Positions 1-10,500 of a stretch of 18,393 bases of DNA are shown here, piece by piece. The notes beneath the pieces are model-generated. The model saw only the letters and a program-made list of their open reading frames with translations. It was not told the DNA's origin and did not search any database. Numbering within the stretch: the first letter of the stretch is position 1; each line of letters opens with the position of its first letter. The position numbers were made by a program, and so were the translations under genes. Source of the DNA: Chrysochromulina tobinii (taxonomy: Eukaryota; Haptophyta; Prymnesiales; Chrysochromulinaceae); the NCBI GenBank assembly GCA_001275005.1, contig JWZX01000859.1:1-18393 (forward strand), given 5' to 3'.

Positions 1-1339
1 TGACGGGGAATGGCGGCGTTGGTGGTGGTGGGGTGGGGGCCGGTGGGGTGGGTGCCATTGGAGATGGCGACGGTGGGCAAGGCGATGGTGGGGTGGGCGG
101 CGGAGGCGACAGGAGCGGTGGCGCGTGTGGCAGAGGCGAGGGCGGCGGCCCAATAGGCGGCGCTGGAGAAGGACCCGGCGACGGTGGCGGAGGCGAGGGC
201 GAGGGTGGTGGCGTCGAGGGCGAGGGTGGTGGCGTCAGGGGTGGCGGTGACGAAGGTGGTGGCGGCGGCCGCTGTGGCTTATTCGATGGGAGTCCTGGCG
301 GATACAGCGGCGGTGGCTGATGCATTGGTGCTGGGGGAGACGGCAATGATGGCGACAGCGGCGGATGGCTCGGCGCAGGGGGAGAGGGCGATGGGATCAG
401 CGGCGGGAGCGTAACGACCCACAAGAGCTCCGCGTACAGCGTCACCACGAGCAGCCCGATGAAAGCGAACGCAACACAGCACCAACTCCACATCCATGCG
501 GGTGCGGCCTTTGTCGTCGTGGTCGTCGTCGGCGTCGCAGACGGCGCGTGCGCTCGCAGCTCTGGAGGGGTTCGCAGCGGCGTCCGGGCCAGGGAATCGT
601 CATTGGAAGAGCTGGCCCAAGCAGGCTCTGCTAAGAGTGGTGGCCCTGCTAAGAGTGGTGGCTCTGCTAAGAGTGGTGGCTCTGCTAAGAGTGGTGGGTT
701 TTGGCCGTCGGAATGTCCCCATCCGATTTCGCGGCGGCCAACCTGCAGCGGCAGCGCGTACGCTCCTCCGCCCCCTTCAGCGGCCGCGTGCGAGCCGTTG
801 CAAGAGCTCTCCTCATCCTCCAGGAGCTTGTAGCGCGGCAGCTGTTCAAGGTTCCGGGCAAGATCATTCTTGAGCAGATTGGTGGCGAGATTGTTGATCA
901 GTCTGATCGCAGCAGCTTTCTGCTTCACGGCTGTGGCCGCCCGCTGGGCCAAGGAAGCTTGCAGGAGGGCGTTGGCCTCGACCCGGCTCCGCGTCATACT
1001 CGGCGGCGTGTGAGCCGGGGTGGGCGCCGGAGTACGCGTAGGCATTGCGATCGTAACTCCAACTTTCCTTTTGAGGACCATGGGAAGCGGCGGGGCGCGG
1101 TCCGGGGTATTCGCCGGGGTTGGCCCGATCGGTATTCTGGCAGTCACTCTGAGAAGCGGCGGCGGCGGCGGTGGCGGCTGCCGGGTCGCCGAGGCATCGA
1201 GCGGCCTGACAGGCTGCGGCCTGTCCAGAGACCGGCTCGCTTTGCGTGCGGCCAACGAGAGAAGTAACTCGTGCGGGGACGGGAAAGGTTGGGTGCCAGA
1301 TGCGCTGCTGGTGGCCGTGGAGGCTGGCGACGGCCGCAT
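1..1339 (-). CDS. Single-pass membrane protein with Pro/Ser-rich tail (3' end beyond window)
   Basis: Reading the minus strand from the ATG at 1339 gives an uninterrupted frame to the window edge (446 codons). An in-frame TGA lies immediately upstream of that ATG, so it is the first possible start in this exon. Residues 1-114 are Pro/Ser/Arg-rich with a run of seven prolines near 70. Residues about 115-170 are Ala/Leu/Gln-rich and probably helical (ANALLQASLAQRAATAVKQK). Residues about 215-238 are a PPLLAE-type hexapeptide repeated four times. A short Thr run then leads into one strongly hydrophobic segment at about 286-311 (CCVAFAFIGLLVVTLYAELL). Everything after it is Pro/Ser-rich (PPPSP, SPPPPSP), as in hydroxyproline-rich algal wall or scale glycoproteins. 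I infer a type II or signal-anchor topology with the Pro-rich part outside. I recognise no catalytic domain. It lies 230 bp downstream of the giant gene on the same strand. Upstream exons cannot be excluded. Confidence 0.62.
   Translation of the reverse strand, partial: MRPSPASTATSSASGTQPFPSPHELLLSLAARKASRSLDRPQPVRPLDASATRQPPPPPPPLLRVTARIPIGPTPANTPDRAPPLPMVLKRKVGVTIAMPTRTPAPTPAHTPPSMTRSRVEANALLQASLAQRAATAVKQKAAAIRLINNLATNLLKNDLARNLEQLPRYKLLEDEESSCNGSHAAAEGGGGAYALPLQVGRREIGWGHSDGQNPPLLAEPPLLAEPPLLAGPPLLAEPAWASSSNDDSLARTPLRTPPELRAHAPSATPTTTTTTKAAPAWMWSWCCVAFAFIGLLVVTLYAELLWVVTLPPLIPSPSPPAPSHPPLSPSLPSPPAPMHQPPPLYPPGLPSNKPQRPPPPPSSPPPLTPPPSPSTPPPSPSPPPPSPGPSPAPPIGPPPSPLPHAPPLLSPPPPTPPSPCPPSPSPMAPTPPAPTPPPPTPPFPV
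626..697. repeat. 18-bp tandem repeat, 4 copies
   Basis: Four consecutive 18-bp units of the form ctctgctaagagtggtgg; only the second differs, by one base (ccctg...). The unit is a multiple of three and encodes the six-residue repeat PPLLAE/PPLLAG in the minus-strand membrane protein, so copy-number change keeps the frame. Confidence 0.9.
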
Positions 1340-1569
1340 TCAGCCAAAGAGCTGCTGCCCGCGGCCGACTCGTGAACACACGCACTGGTCGCACCCGTCA
1401 CAGGAAATCACGCAACCCGCCGACTTTCTTTGTTTGCATGCAAATTGTTTAGTTGCACGCGTGAGTCCTGTCAATTAGAGCCTCTCTAATATGTCGTATA
1501 ACAGCATCGAGAAATACATCACTTCTCACTAACATCCCACGCCCCCGCGCTCCCAAGAGATTGAAACGA
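1340..1569. other. Intergenic spacer with two short palindromes
   Basis: This spacer separates the stop of the giant minus-strand gene from the start of the next minus-strand gene, so it should hold the 3' UTR and poly(A) region of the first and the promoter or 5' UTR of the second. It is clearly more AT-rich than the flanking coding DNA. It holds a 12-bp palindrome tttgcatgcaaa (1433-1444), which contains an octamer-like ATTTGCAT core on the minus strand, and a short hairpin attagag-cct-ctctaat (1474-1490; 7-bp stem, 3-nt loop). No TATA box or poly(A) signal can be assigned with confidence. Confidence 0.5.
1474..1490. promoter_or_regulatory. Small AT-rich hairpin between the two minus-strand genes
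   Basis: attagag and ctctaat are perfect reverse complements around a 3-nt loop. It lies about 80 bp beyond the stop of the giant gene and about 135 bp before the next start. It could be a 3'-UTR structure or a protein-binding site; the function is unknown. Confidence 0.3.
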
Positions 1570-4500
1570 CTAAGCCGAGGTCCTCATCGTCACACCCGAA
1601 CCGCCGCTCGTGGGTCCAGGTAGCAGAGGCAGGATCAGGGCGGCCTCCGTATTGCGCTCGCGAGCGGCTTGCTGCAGCTGCTGGAAGCGGTCGTTCTGCG
1701 TGTGGCCGGGAGGCGGCTGCCACGTGGTAGGGCGCGGCTGCCACGCCTGCTGCCGAGCACGCTCGTTGTGGGGGCGGAGATGGCCTCTCGCATCTGAGCT
1801 CGCATCTGAGCTCGCATCTGGCACCGCGGGGAGCTGCGGACGTACCGGTACCCTTACCGGTACGCCTCCCTCACTCGAGGGCGTAGGGCGCACCGGGCGG
1901 GCTTGCGGCAGCACCTGCGGCAGTATCTTGAAACGCTCGGGCCTCTGTCCGCGATCTTCCTCGGCGGACACTCGAGGTGCTCGTGACAGCGCCTCGGCAG
2001 ACACTCGAGGTGCTCGTGACAGCGCGGACAGTCGAGGCGGGAGCTTACGAGGGGAGAGCCCCTGTCGGGAGATGAGGTCGGCCAATGCCGCGGCCGCTCG
2101 CAGCTCGTCCGAGACGTACCTCTCCCGCATCCGCGTGCCGTACTCGTACCCGTACGTGCTCAGCACGGCGCGCGCCTCTCGGTCGAGCCCAGGCGCGCCG
2201 TGTTGGGCACCCGCTCCGCCCCACACCGAGGGTCCGTCCGCCTCCGCGTCTGCGTCCGCGTCCGCGTCCGCGTCTGCGTCCGCGTCCGCGACCGCGTCTG
2301 TACCGTAGATGGCGCCGAGGGCGTTCATGGCGGGCGAGGGTCGCTTCGGCCTCGCGAGATTCCCTGCGAGATTCCCTGCGAGGATGCTTACGGGCGGCCC
2401 AGCTCGTAGTGGCCTCACACCCTTGCGGTTCACACCCTTGCTGTTCACACCCTTGGGCTCGACCCTCGAGCTCTCACCTCGATCTCGCACTCGATCTCGC
2501 ACCCCCTCCTCCTTGGGCGTCCGCGTTGTCGTGGGCGCGGCCTGATGGTCGGCCTGATGGTCGATGCTCTTCGAGCGGCCGACGCGTCGTCGTGGGCGCA
2601 CGCCCCCTTCGGCATGGTGCACGGCCGCCTCCAAGGGGGGGCGCGCCGTCATGGGCGCCGCCGCGGGACCCCGCGCCGTCTCGAGCGCCTCGAGTGCCAA
2701 GGGGGCGCGCGCCGTCTTGAGCGCCTCGAGCGCCACGGAGGGGGCGCGCAGCTCCTTGGCGTATGCGAACAGCTCGTCGTCACGCATCATGCTCAGCTCC
2801 GTCCCATCGTACCGGTACGCGTCCGATCCGTCGACCGGTAGGCCCGCCCAGGACGACGCCTCGATCGGTAGGCCAGCACAGGACGACGCCTCGACCGGTA
2901 GGCCAGCACAGGACGACGCCTCGACCGGTAGGCCAGCACAGGACGACGCCTCGACCGGTAGGGGCGCGGATGCTCCCGCCGCCCCGCCGTTGATCGACGC
3001 GTCGTCCTGGGCGTCGGCCGGAGTGGGTGCAAAGCTCACGATCCTGCCTTGGCCGTTGGAGCCACGCGAGATACCGCGCGAGACCAGACCGTCCCTAATT
3101 AGGCAAGGGCCGTCTCGCGGCAGTCCGCGAAGCACCGACCGTATCGCGCCCACTACGACGCGCCGAGCCTCCTCCTCAACGGCGCCCACTACGACGCGCC
3201 GAGCCTCCTCAACGGCAGTCCACGAGCGCTCCTCCACTGCCCACGCCGCCTGCCTTGCCTCCTGCCTCGCCTCCTCCTTTCTGGGCATCGGGGCTGCCGT
3301 CACGCCCATCGTCGGCATGCCGCTGGCGGCAGGGCCCGTCGTCGGCATGGCGCTGGATGCATGCATCTTAGCCAGCAAGCGATCCGAGGCTTCGAGGTTG
3401 CCTACTTTGGATGCGGCGCCCTCCCACACCCCACCCGCCGCTTCCCAGCGTCGGCGGAGGAAAAGGTGTCGCTTCTCCGGCATCATCTTGGCGACCACGG
3501 CCCGGTCGGACCGAGTCATCGTGTGCCACGCTTCGCGAAGACGAGGGTCGAGGGCGTGCTCGCCGAGCAGGGACAAACCCTCGCTGTCTGTCAACGCCGG
3601 CGCGCCATCGCCCCTGTGGTGCACGCCAGCATCGCCATCGCCTCCAAGGGCGCCGCCATCGGCGCCCTCTCCACGCCCTCGCACCCTCTCTGACGAAACC
3701 CTCTCTGACGAAACCCTCGTGCGTCGTCGATGGAACGTCGACGAGGACTCGCCCCCCGGGGGATGGTCGAGCCGGGGGGTGGGCGGCACGGGTCCGTGTG
3801 GCGTGCTGGCTCGTCGTGGGGGGCCGCCGTGGCTCGTGACTCCGTACGGCCAGAAAGCACAAGGCGCCTCCTCCTCCTCGCCCACCCCGAACATGCCCAT
3901 GTGCGCGTGCGCGTGGGTCCGATGCGAGCGCGCGTACACCGACCATGGCAGCAAGCTGTGAACGGCCGTACGGCCGAGGGCGGTGCGCAACGAGAGCTCG
4001 ACACGGCGCCGCGCGACCGCTACGCGCCGCGCCTCGCGAGCCACCGCCTTGCGCTGCATGTGCTCTCGGTACAAGAGCTGAATCTTCCGCGAGGCACCGT
4101 ACCTGAGGTTCTCTCTGAGCCTCGCACCCACAATCTGGCTCGTGAGCTCGCCAAGGATCGTCTTCACGATGAGGCGCCTCGAGCGTTGGACGAGGCGCTT
4201 AAAGACGATGACGGCCCAGAGGAAGCGGACGAGTTTGTTCCCAGCGCGCTTATCTTGATCTTTGATCAGACGTCGCACGCGGTAGCTGTGGTAGGCGCGC
4301 TGCATGCGTCGGACCGCCTGCAGCTCACGCCATGCATTCGCCTCTTCCGAGATCTCGATCTGCAAGATCAGTGACGAGACCACGGACCTGACGCATCGAA
4401 TGCGCCAGCCGCGCCAGAAGGCCTGCATGCGCACCGCAACCAGCAGCTGCATGCGCTTGAACGCCGCTTCCCGCCTTCCGATCACTCCGCGCCAATCGCG

Positions 4501-7500
4501 CTGTAGCAGCAGCGCGCCCTCCCTTGCCTTCTTGAGCCGGTGCATGTTCATACGGGTCCGCTGGCGTGCTTGCACAAGCCGTGCCGCCGCTGCCGCCCTC
4601 TGCTGTGCCAGGTCGCCGAGGAAGTTGAGGCTCGCAGCCGCCTTGGCATCGAGTCGCATGGCCTTGCTCATCTTCTTCCGCTGCCGATCCGCCCGCTTCG
4701 CCCGATCGATCCGCATCGCCGACTTACGCCTCGCGTGGCTCTGCAACTTCGTGGCAGCGCGCAGGCGGCGCTCCTCGACGAGTCTCTCTCGCTCCAGTCG
4801 AGCGTGAATCACGCGGCAAATCACGCGGGAGTGCCGTTCGAGGATGCGCTTCTGATCGTCCATGAGCTTCTTGCGCAGCCGGATGGCAAGCCCCAGGCGT
4901 GCGCCTCGCTGGAGGACGAGGACCGCCTTCTGTCGATCAATCTCCCTCGCGAGATTCGTCGTCTCCTCTGCGAGTGCACGCACGCATGCGGATGATCGCG
5001 CGGACGGTTAAGGGCCAGGGACGGGGTGCAATCAGAGGTCAGCAGCATGCAATACACACCTGCGAGTGCACGCATGCGGATGATCGCGCGGACGGCCTGT
5101 GCCGCCCTACGCACGACACGTCGGCCCGTCGCTGCCGCCGCAGCCTTCCACCTTCTCCTCTCTTCCGTCTGCCTGAGCGCCTCCAGCCGCAGCGCCTCGG
5201 CCATCACCCGCTGCACCGTCACCTCCACCAGCGCCTGACGTGCCGCCTGCGTCGACGTGGCACGATCCCTCACAAATCCCACACTCGCCATAGCCTGAGC
5301 TCCCCTTTGCATCGACGCCCGGCCAACCTCCGCGGCGCGACGCTTGCGCAAGGCCGTCGCTGCTACCAGTGCCCGACGCTTGCCGACGGCGATACACATG
5401 CGAGCACACGCCTGGATCAGAGTCGCCGCCGCCTCGGCCGCTTCTGCCGCCGCCATCTGCAGCCCAAGCTCAAACGCCCTGCGCACCGCCTCCTCCGCCA
5501 ACGCCTGACGCTCCGCCTCCTCCCTAGCCTCCCTCGCCCTCGTCTCCCTCGCCCTCGTCTCCGCTGCCAAGCTGCCCATCGCCCCCGCCGCTCTGAGAGC
5601 TCCCACCCCACTCTTCACTGCCGCCCGGCCCACCGCGGCCGCCCCCGCCAGCCGCAAGCGCTCCGCCTCCATCTGAAACGCCGTCGCAAGGGCGTCCCGT
5701 ATGCACGAGGATGCAAGCGCTTGGCGTGCCACCTCCGCAGCCGCGCCAAGCCCACTCATCGTCCGAAGGAGCCCGAGCGCGCCCACGCCCCGGCGGACAG
5801 CGTGCCGCGCCGTCGCAGCCGCCAGCTCGAGCCTCTTGCGTTCAGCGGCGGCGAGCCGCTGGCGCTCCGCCGCCGCAGCCGCCGCCTGCTCCGCGGCCTG
5901 AGTCGCGAGCGCAGCGGCTGCCCTTGCGCTCTCCTCCGTCGCCGCCGCCTCGGCGGCCACCGCCTGAGCGCGCGCCGTCTCGGCGGCCGACAGTGCAGCC
6001 AGCGCCGCCACCTCCTCCCTTGCCGCCGCCTCCGCGGCCTCAAGTGCGGCGGCCGCCTCGGCCAGTGGCGCCCGAGGCGGCGCCTTCTCGAAGCTTGCGA
6101 AGGCATTCTCCAAGGACGCTTGGACGGAAATGACCGTTGCTCGGAAGCCTCCCGCATTCAAGCCAGCCTGTATGTCCCCTGCCGAACCGCTCATCAACTT
6201 CATGCCTGCCTCCGCGCACGCCACGGCCGCCGCGATGTGCTGCTCACCCCGCCGCCTCGTCTCCACCAAACTTCGCTCTGCGACCGCCGCTGCTTCCGCA
6301 TCCGCACGCTCGAGGGCGGACGCGAGGTCCCGCTGGAGCGCTTGCTGGAGGGCGACGAGGGCCTGCCTCTCGGCGCTGGTCCCGTGTTGGAAGAGCACCG
6401 CGTACTCGACCGCTAGGACCGCCCCTTGACCCTGAAGAGTGGTGGGTGTACCGGCTGTGCCCGAGAGAACGCGCACGTCGTCGGGGTTCACCTCGAGCAT
6501 GGTGCCCAAGGCCTTCTTGAACCCCTTCTCGTCCCAGGCATCTGGCGTCCCTTGCAGATTGATCTGCGATCGGAGCTCAGTTGGCATCTCCATCAAGCGT
6601 TCAAAGTCTTCAAATGAGAGCTCGTCGCTGCTACCCGCCGCCTCCCTGGCAGCTCTCTCCCAAGCCCGGGCCTCCTCCTGCTCCTCCTCGTCCTCGGCTG
6701 CGAGTGTCGCTGGCGGCCACTGGATGCGGATCGGCTCGGACGCCGCCGCCGCCGGTGCTGCGGCTGCTCTGGTGACTGCGGGCGCTTGGGCCTTCGCCAG
6801 TGATGCAGGTGCTGCGGCGACGTTCGCAGTCGCCAGTGCTGCCGCTGCTGCCGCCACCGCCGCCGCAGGCTGCGCACTAGGCTTGCGGCGCTCGAGAGTC
6901 GGACACACATGCAAGTGGAGAAGGACTGTGGGGGCGAGGTAGATGCGGCGTCGCATGCCCCGCACCGTGGCGACGTGCGCCATGGCCGCCGCCGCTGCCG
7001 TCGCCGCCTGCGCCGCGGCCTGCGCTGCCTGCGCTGCCTCCGCGTCCGCCCGCAATGCGGCTGCCGCTGCCGCCTCCGCCTCCGCCTGAGCAGAGGCCGC
7101 CTCCGCCGACGCCCGAATGGCCTCCGCGGTCTCTAGCAGAGTCGACGTTGCCACCCGAGACTCTCGTCCCGAGGCCCGAGCCGACGTTACCACGGCGCGC
7201 TCGGGGCTCATCACCCAAGACTCTAGTCCCACGACCGTTGACCCTTGAGCTTCCTCCGCCGTCGCCTGCACGGCAATCGTCGTCACGGCGGCGGAAATAG
7301 AGGCGCTCGTCACCTTGTCGGCGGGAGATTGGACGGCGAGAGATTGGTCGGCGAGAGCGTCGGTGGCCGTCGTCGGTGCGCCCAGGACGGCGCCTGTGGT
7401 GACGGCGAGAGCGTCGGTGGCCGTCGTCGATGCCTCCGCAGACGGAGCCGTCACCTCAGGCGCCGTCCTGGGCGCATCGGAGGTTGGCGGTTCGTCAATA

Positions 7501-10500
7501 GGCGCCGTCCTGGGCACATCGAAGGTTGGCGGTTCGTCAACAGTCATCGCCTCCGCCTCATCACGATGCTCACGGGCCAGCGCCACTCGCATCTTCGCCG
7601 CACGGAGCTGCTTCTTGAGCTGTTTGGAAGTCGTCTCAAGTTCTCCCGAAGAGGCTTGCGCTTCCGCAGGGAAGGCGCGCGCTTCCGTCTGTGCTTGCTG
7701 CATCCTCGCTTCATGTGCGACGAGGGCCCTTACCGCGACATCCATCGCCTCCGCCGCAATCGCCATCTCCACCGCCGACGCGGCCTTGGCCTTCGCCCGT
7801 GCGCTCGCCCGCTGTGCGCGTACCTCCGCCTCCGCCCTCTCCTTCTCCAGGGCAAGTGTCACAACGTCCGCTAGTCGACTGCCCAATACGGCGCCGGCAG
7901 GTTTGGGAGTGAGCATGCCCACGCCCTTCCCTTTGAAAAGAGCGAGGCCGCGCGGACGCTCGGGGGAGAGGGTTTGTGACAAGGCGGACGAGGGAGCTGT
8001 CTCATTGACTGCCACCTCCTTCGCTGCCTCCGCCGCTGCCGCCTCCTCCGCTGCCGCCTGCTTCGCGAGTGCATCTTTTGCTGCCGTCTCCTTTGCTGCC
8101 GTCTCCTTTGCTGCCGCCTCCTTGGCTGCCGCCTCCTTTGCTGCCGCATCCTTTGCTGCCTTTGCTGCCGCCTCCTTTGCTGCCTTTGCTGCCTCCTCCT
8201 TTGCTGCCGCCTCTCTGACTGCAGCCTTTTGCTTCGCCGCTGCTTCGGCCATCGCCGCCGCATTCGCGACAGACGCCGCTCTGGCCGCTATGAATGCCGT
8301 CCTCGCCGCCTCCGCCCTCGCCGCCTCAGCCCTTGCCGCCGCCGCCTCTGACTCTGCATGCTTGGCAGCCGCCGTCTTGGATGCGCTCTCCGCTACCCCG
8401 ACTGCCTGCTTGCACGCTGCCTCCGCTTGTGACTCCCGCGCGAATACGCCCGTCGTGTCCCGTGTCTGCGTCTGGGCCTTCCGTGGCTTGGGTGGGTGCT
8501 TCATCACTACACCCGGCGCCTTTTTGCGTGCGGCCTTGCCTCGATGCGCCGCCGCAATCGTGGTCGCCGCAGCAGCCTCGCGAGAGTCCGACACAAGGGC
8601 CTGCTTCACGCTGGTCGGCGGCGGCGCTGGGCTCCTTAGGACCTTGCTGAGCTCCTTGTAGTGGAGGACGCCACCTCCGTCCTGGTCCCAGCTGTCAAAG
8701 AGGGCATCGACCTCCTGGACGGGCACATCGAGCCCGATGGTGGGCAAAGCCTTGCGAAACTCCTTTTTGCTCACCTCGCCGTCGCCGTTGGCATCCCACG
8801 CGCGGAAAAGGTCGAGCACCTTGCCCGCGTTCCGGCGAAGCGCCGCCGCGATCTGTTGCTGGATCGGCGGGGCGTCGGGCCCTTCGTCGAGGTCGATCTT
8901 GCTTGGACGGACGTGGTGAGCGGGTGGCTGCACGGGCGCTGTGGTGGGCGCGGGCAAGGGCGGCGGCTTGGGTGGGTGCTTCATCACCACCCCCGGCGCC
9001 TTTTTGCGTGCGGCCTTGCCTCGATGCGCCGCCGCAATCGTGGTCGCCGCCTTCGCCTCACAAGCGTGACGCTGCCCTCTCGACAGGACCGCCTCCTCGC
9101 ACCGCCCTCTCGACAGCACCGCCTCCACACACCATGCCAACTGGACGTGGGGATGCGGGCGCAGTGGTAGCAGCGCAGCTGCAATGCGATACGACAGCGC
9201 GGTACGACGCCCCATGCGCCCGCGCCGGGACGACTGAAGTTTCACGGCGGCCCCGTCGCGCTCTGCTGCGATCCGCTCGGCCTCCGCCTTCTCCGCTGCC
9301 AACCTCTCCGCCTCCGCCTTCTCCTCTGCCAACCTCCGAGCCCTTGCTGCAGCGGCTGCCTCTGCCGCCCGCCGCTCGGCCTCCGCCGCCAGCCGCTCGG
9401 CCTCCGCCTTCTCCGCCGCCAACCTCGCCGCCTCCGCCGCCAACCTCTCCGCCTCCGCCGCTGCGGCAGCCTCGGCCAACGCACGTGCCGCCTCGAGCTG
9501 TGCCGCCTCGCGCTCCGCCTCGAGCCGTGCCATCTCCGCAATCTGGCTCGCGATCTGGAGACGGAGCTGCTCAACCTCACGCCTTGCGGTGAGCCCGCGT
9601 GCGGCCGACTGAAGCGCCATCGCCGCGTCCGCCCGCTGGGTCGCCCACACGTGGCGCGTGCCAGCGGCAGCCATCCTGCCCAAGGCGCCACGTCGCCGGG
9701 CCTGGATCAAGATGGCGGCGTCCCTTGCCGCCTCCGCCGCCAGCCTCGCCGCCTCCGCCTCGGCGGCCGCCTTGGCCGCCGCCTCCTCGGCCGCGCGCCT
9801 CGCCTTCTCCGCCGCCTCTCGCATCGCCTCCGCCTCCGCCTGCTCGCGTCGCTCGACCTCCGCACGCGCCGCTGCCTCTTCGGCTTCCTTGATTGCCTCC
9901 AACCGCAGAGCCTCTGCTCGCTCAGCGGCTGCACGGCGCTCGGCCTCGACCTTAACGGCCGCGGCGCGCTCCTCCTCCGCCTTCAACGCCAATGCGCGCC
10001 GCTCCTCCTCCAGCTTCGCCGCCTTCTCCCGCATCAGCCGTCGGCGCGCCATCCGGCTGCTACGCCACGCGCGCTGGAGTCGGCGTACCGCATAGAAACG
10101 CGTGAGCTTCTCGATGGCTGCCTCGCGAGCGCGCTCTTGCACCTTGTGCATCGTCGCCTCGTTCACCAGTGGCACCGCGTGTGGCTGCAAGCCCGAGCCG
10201 CTCGGCTGCGCCCCAGGCTTGGCCGCCGCTCCCAACAACCCTCTCAGTACGCCAACCACATTCTTCACGGCACCCGCGGCATACCTCTGAATGATCGGGC
10301 TCGAGTGCCCGAGCAAGGCCTCGAAGATGGGGATGGCGTTGGCGTCGGCGAGCGCGGCCGCCCACGCAGGGTCCGTCGAGCAGTTCTGAAGCGCGGCCGC
10401 CGCGTACGCGATGACCTCCGTCTCCGGGGACGAGAGGCACGTGAGCAGCTTCGGCGCGGCGCCGATCGCGAGCAGCTGGCGCTTCGTCAGGGCGGACTGG

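Noticed and set aside
2564-3961. 465-codon plus-strand reading frame
   Set aside because: It is antisense to exon 2 of the giant gene. The tandem duplications and IQ motifs make sense only on the minus strand; the plus frame is open because of GC-rich codons opposite.
4899-6416. 505-codon plus-strand reading frame
   Set aside because: Antisense to the exon 1 helical repeats and the intron; Arg/Leu/His-rich with no domain pattern, and it crosses the proposed splice sites.
7315-8661. 448-codon plus-strand Ala/Ser-rich reading frame
   Set aside because: Mirror image of the Ala-rich minus-strand helix (gct/gcc on both strands). The EF-hand loops and EAAAK pattern on the minus strand are far stronger evidence.
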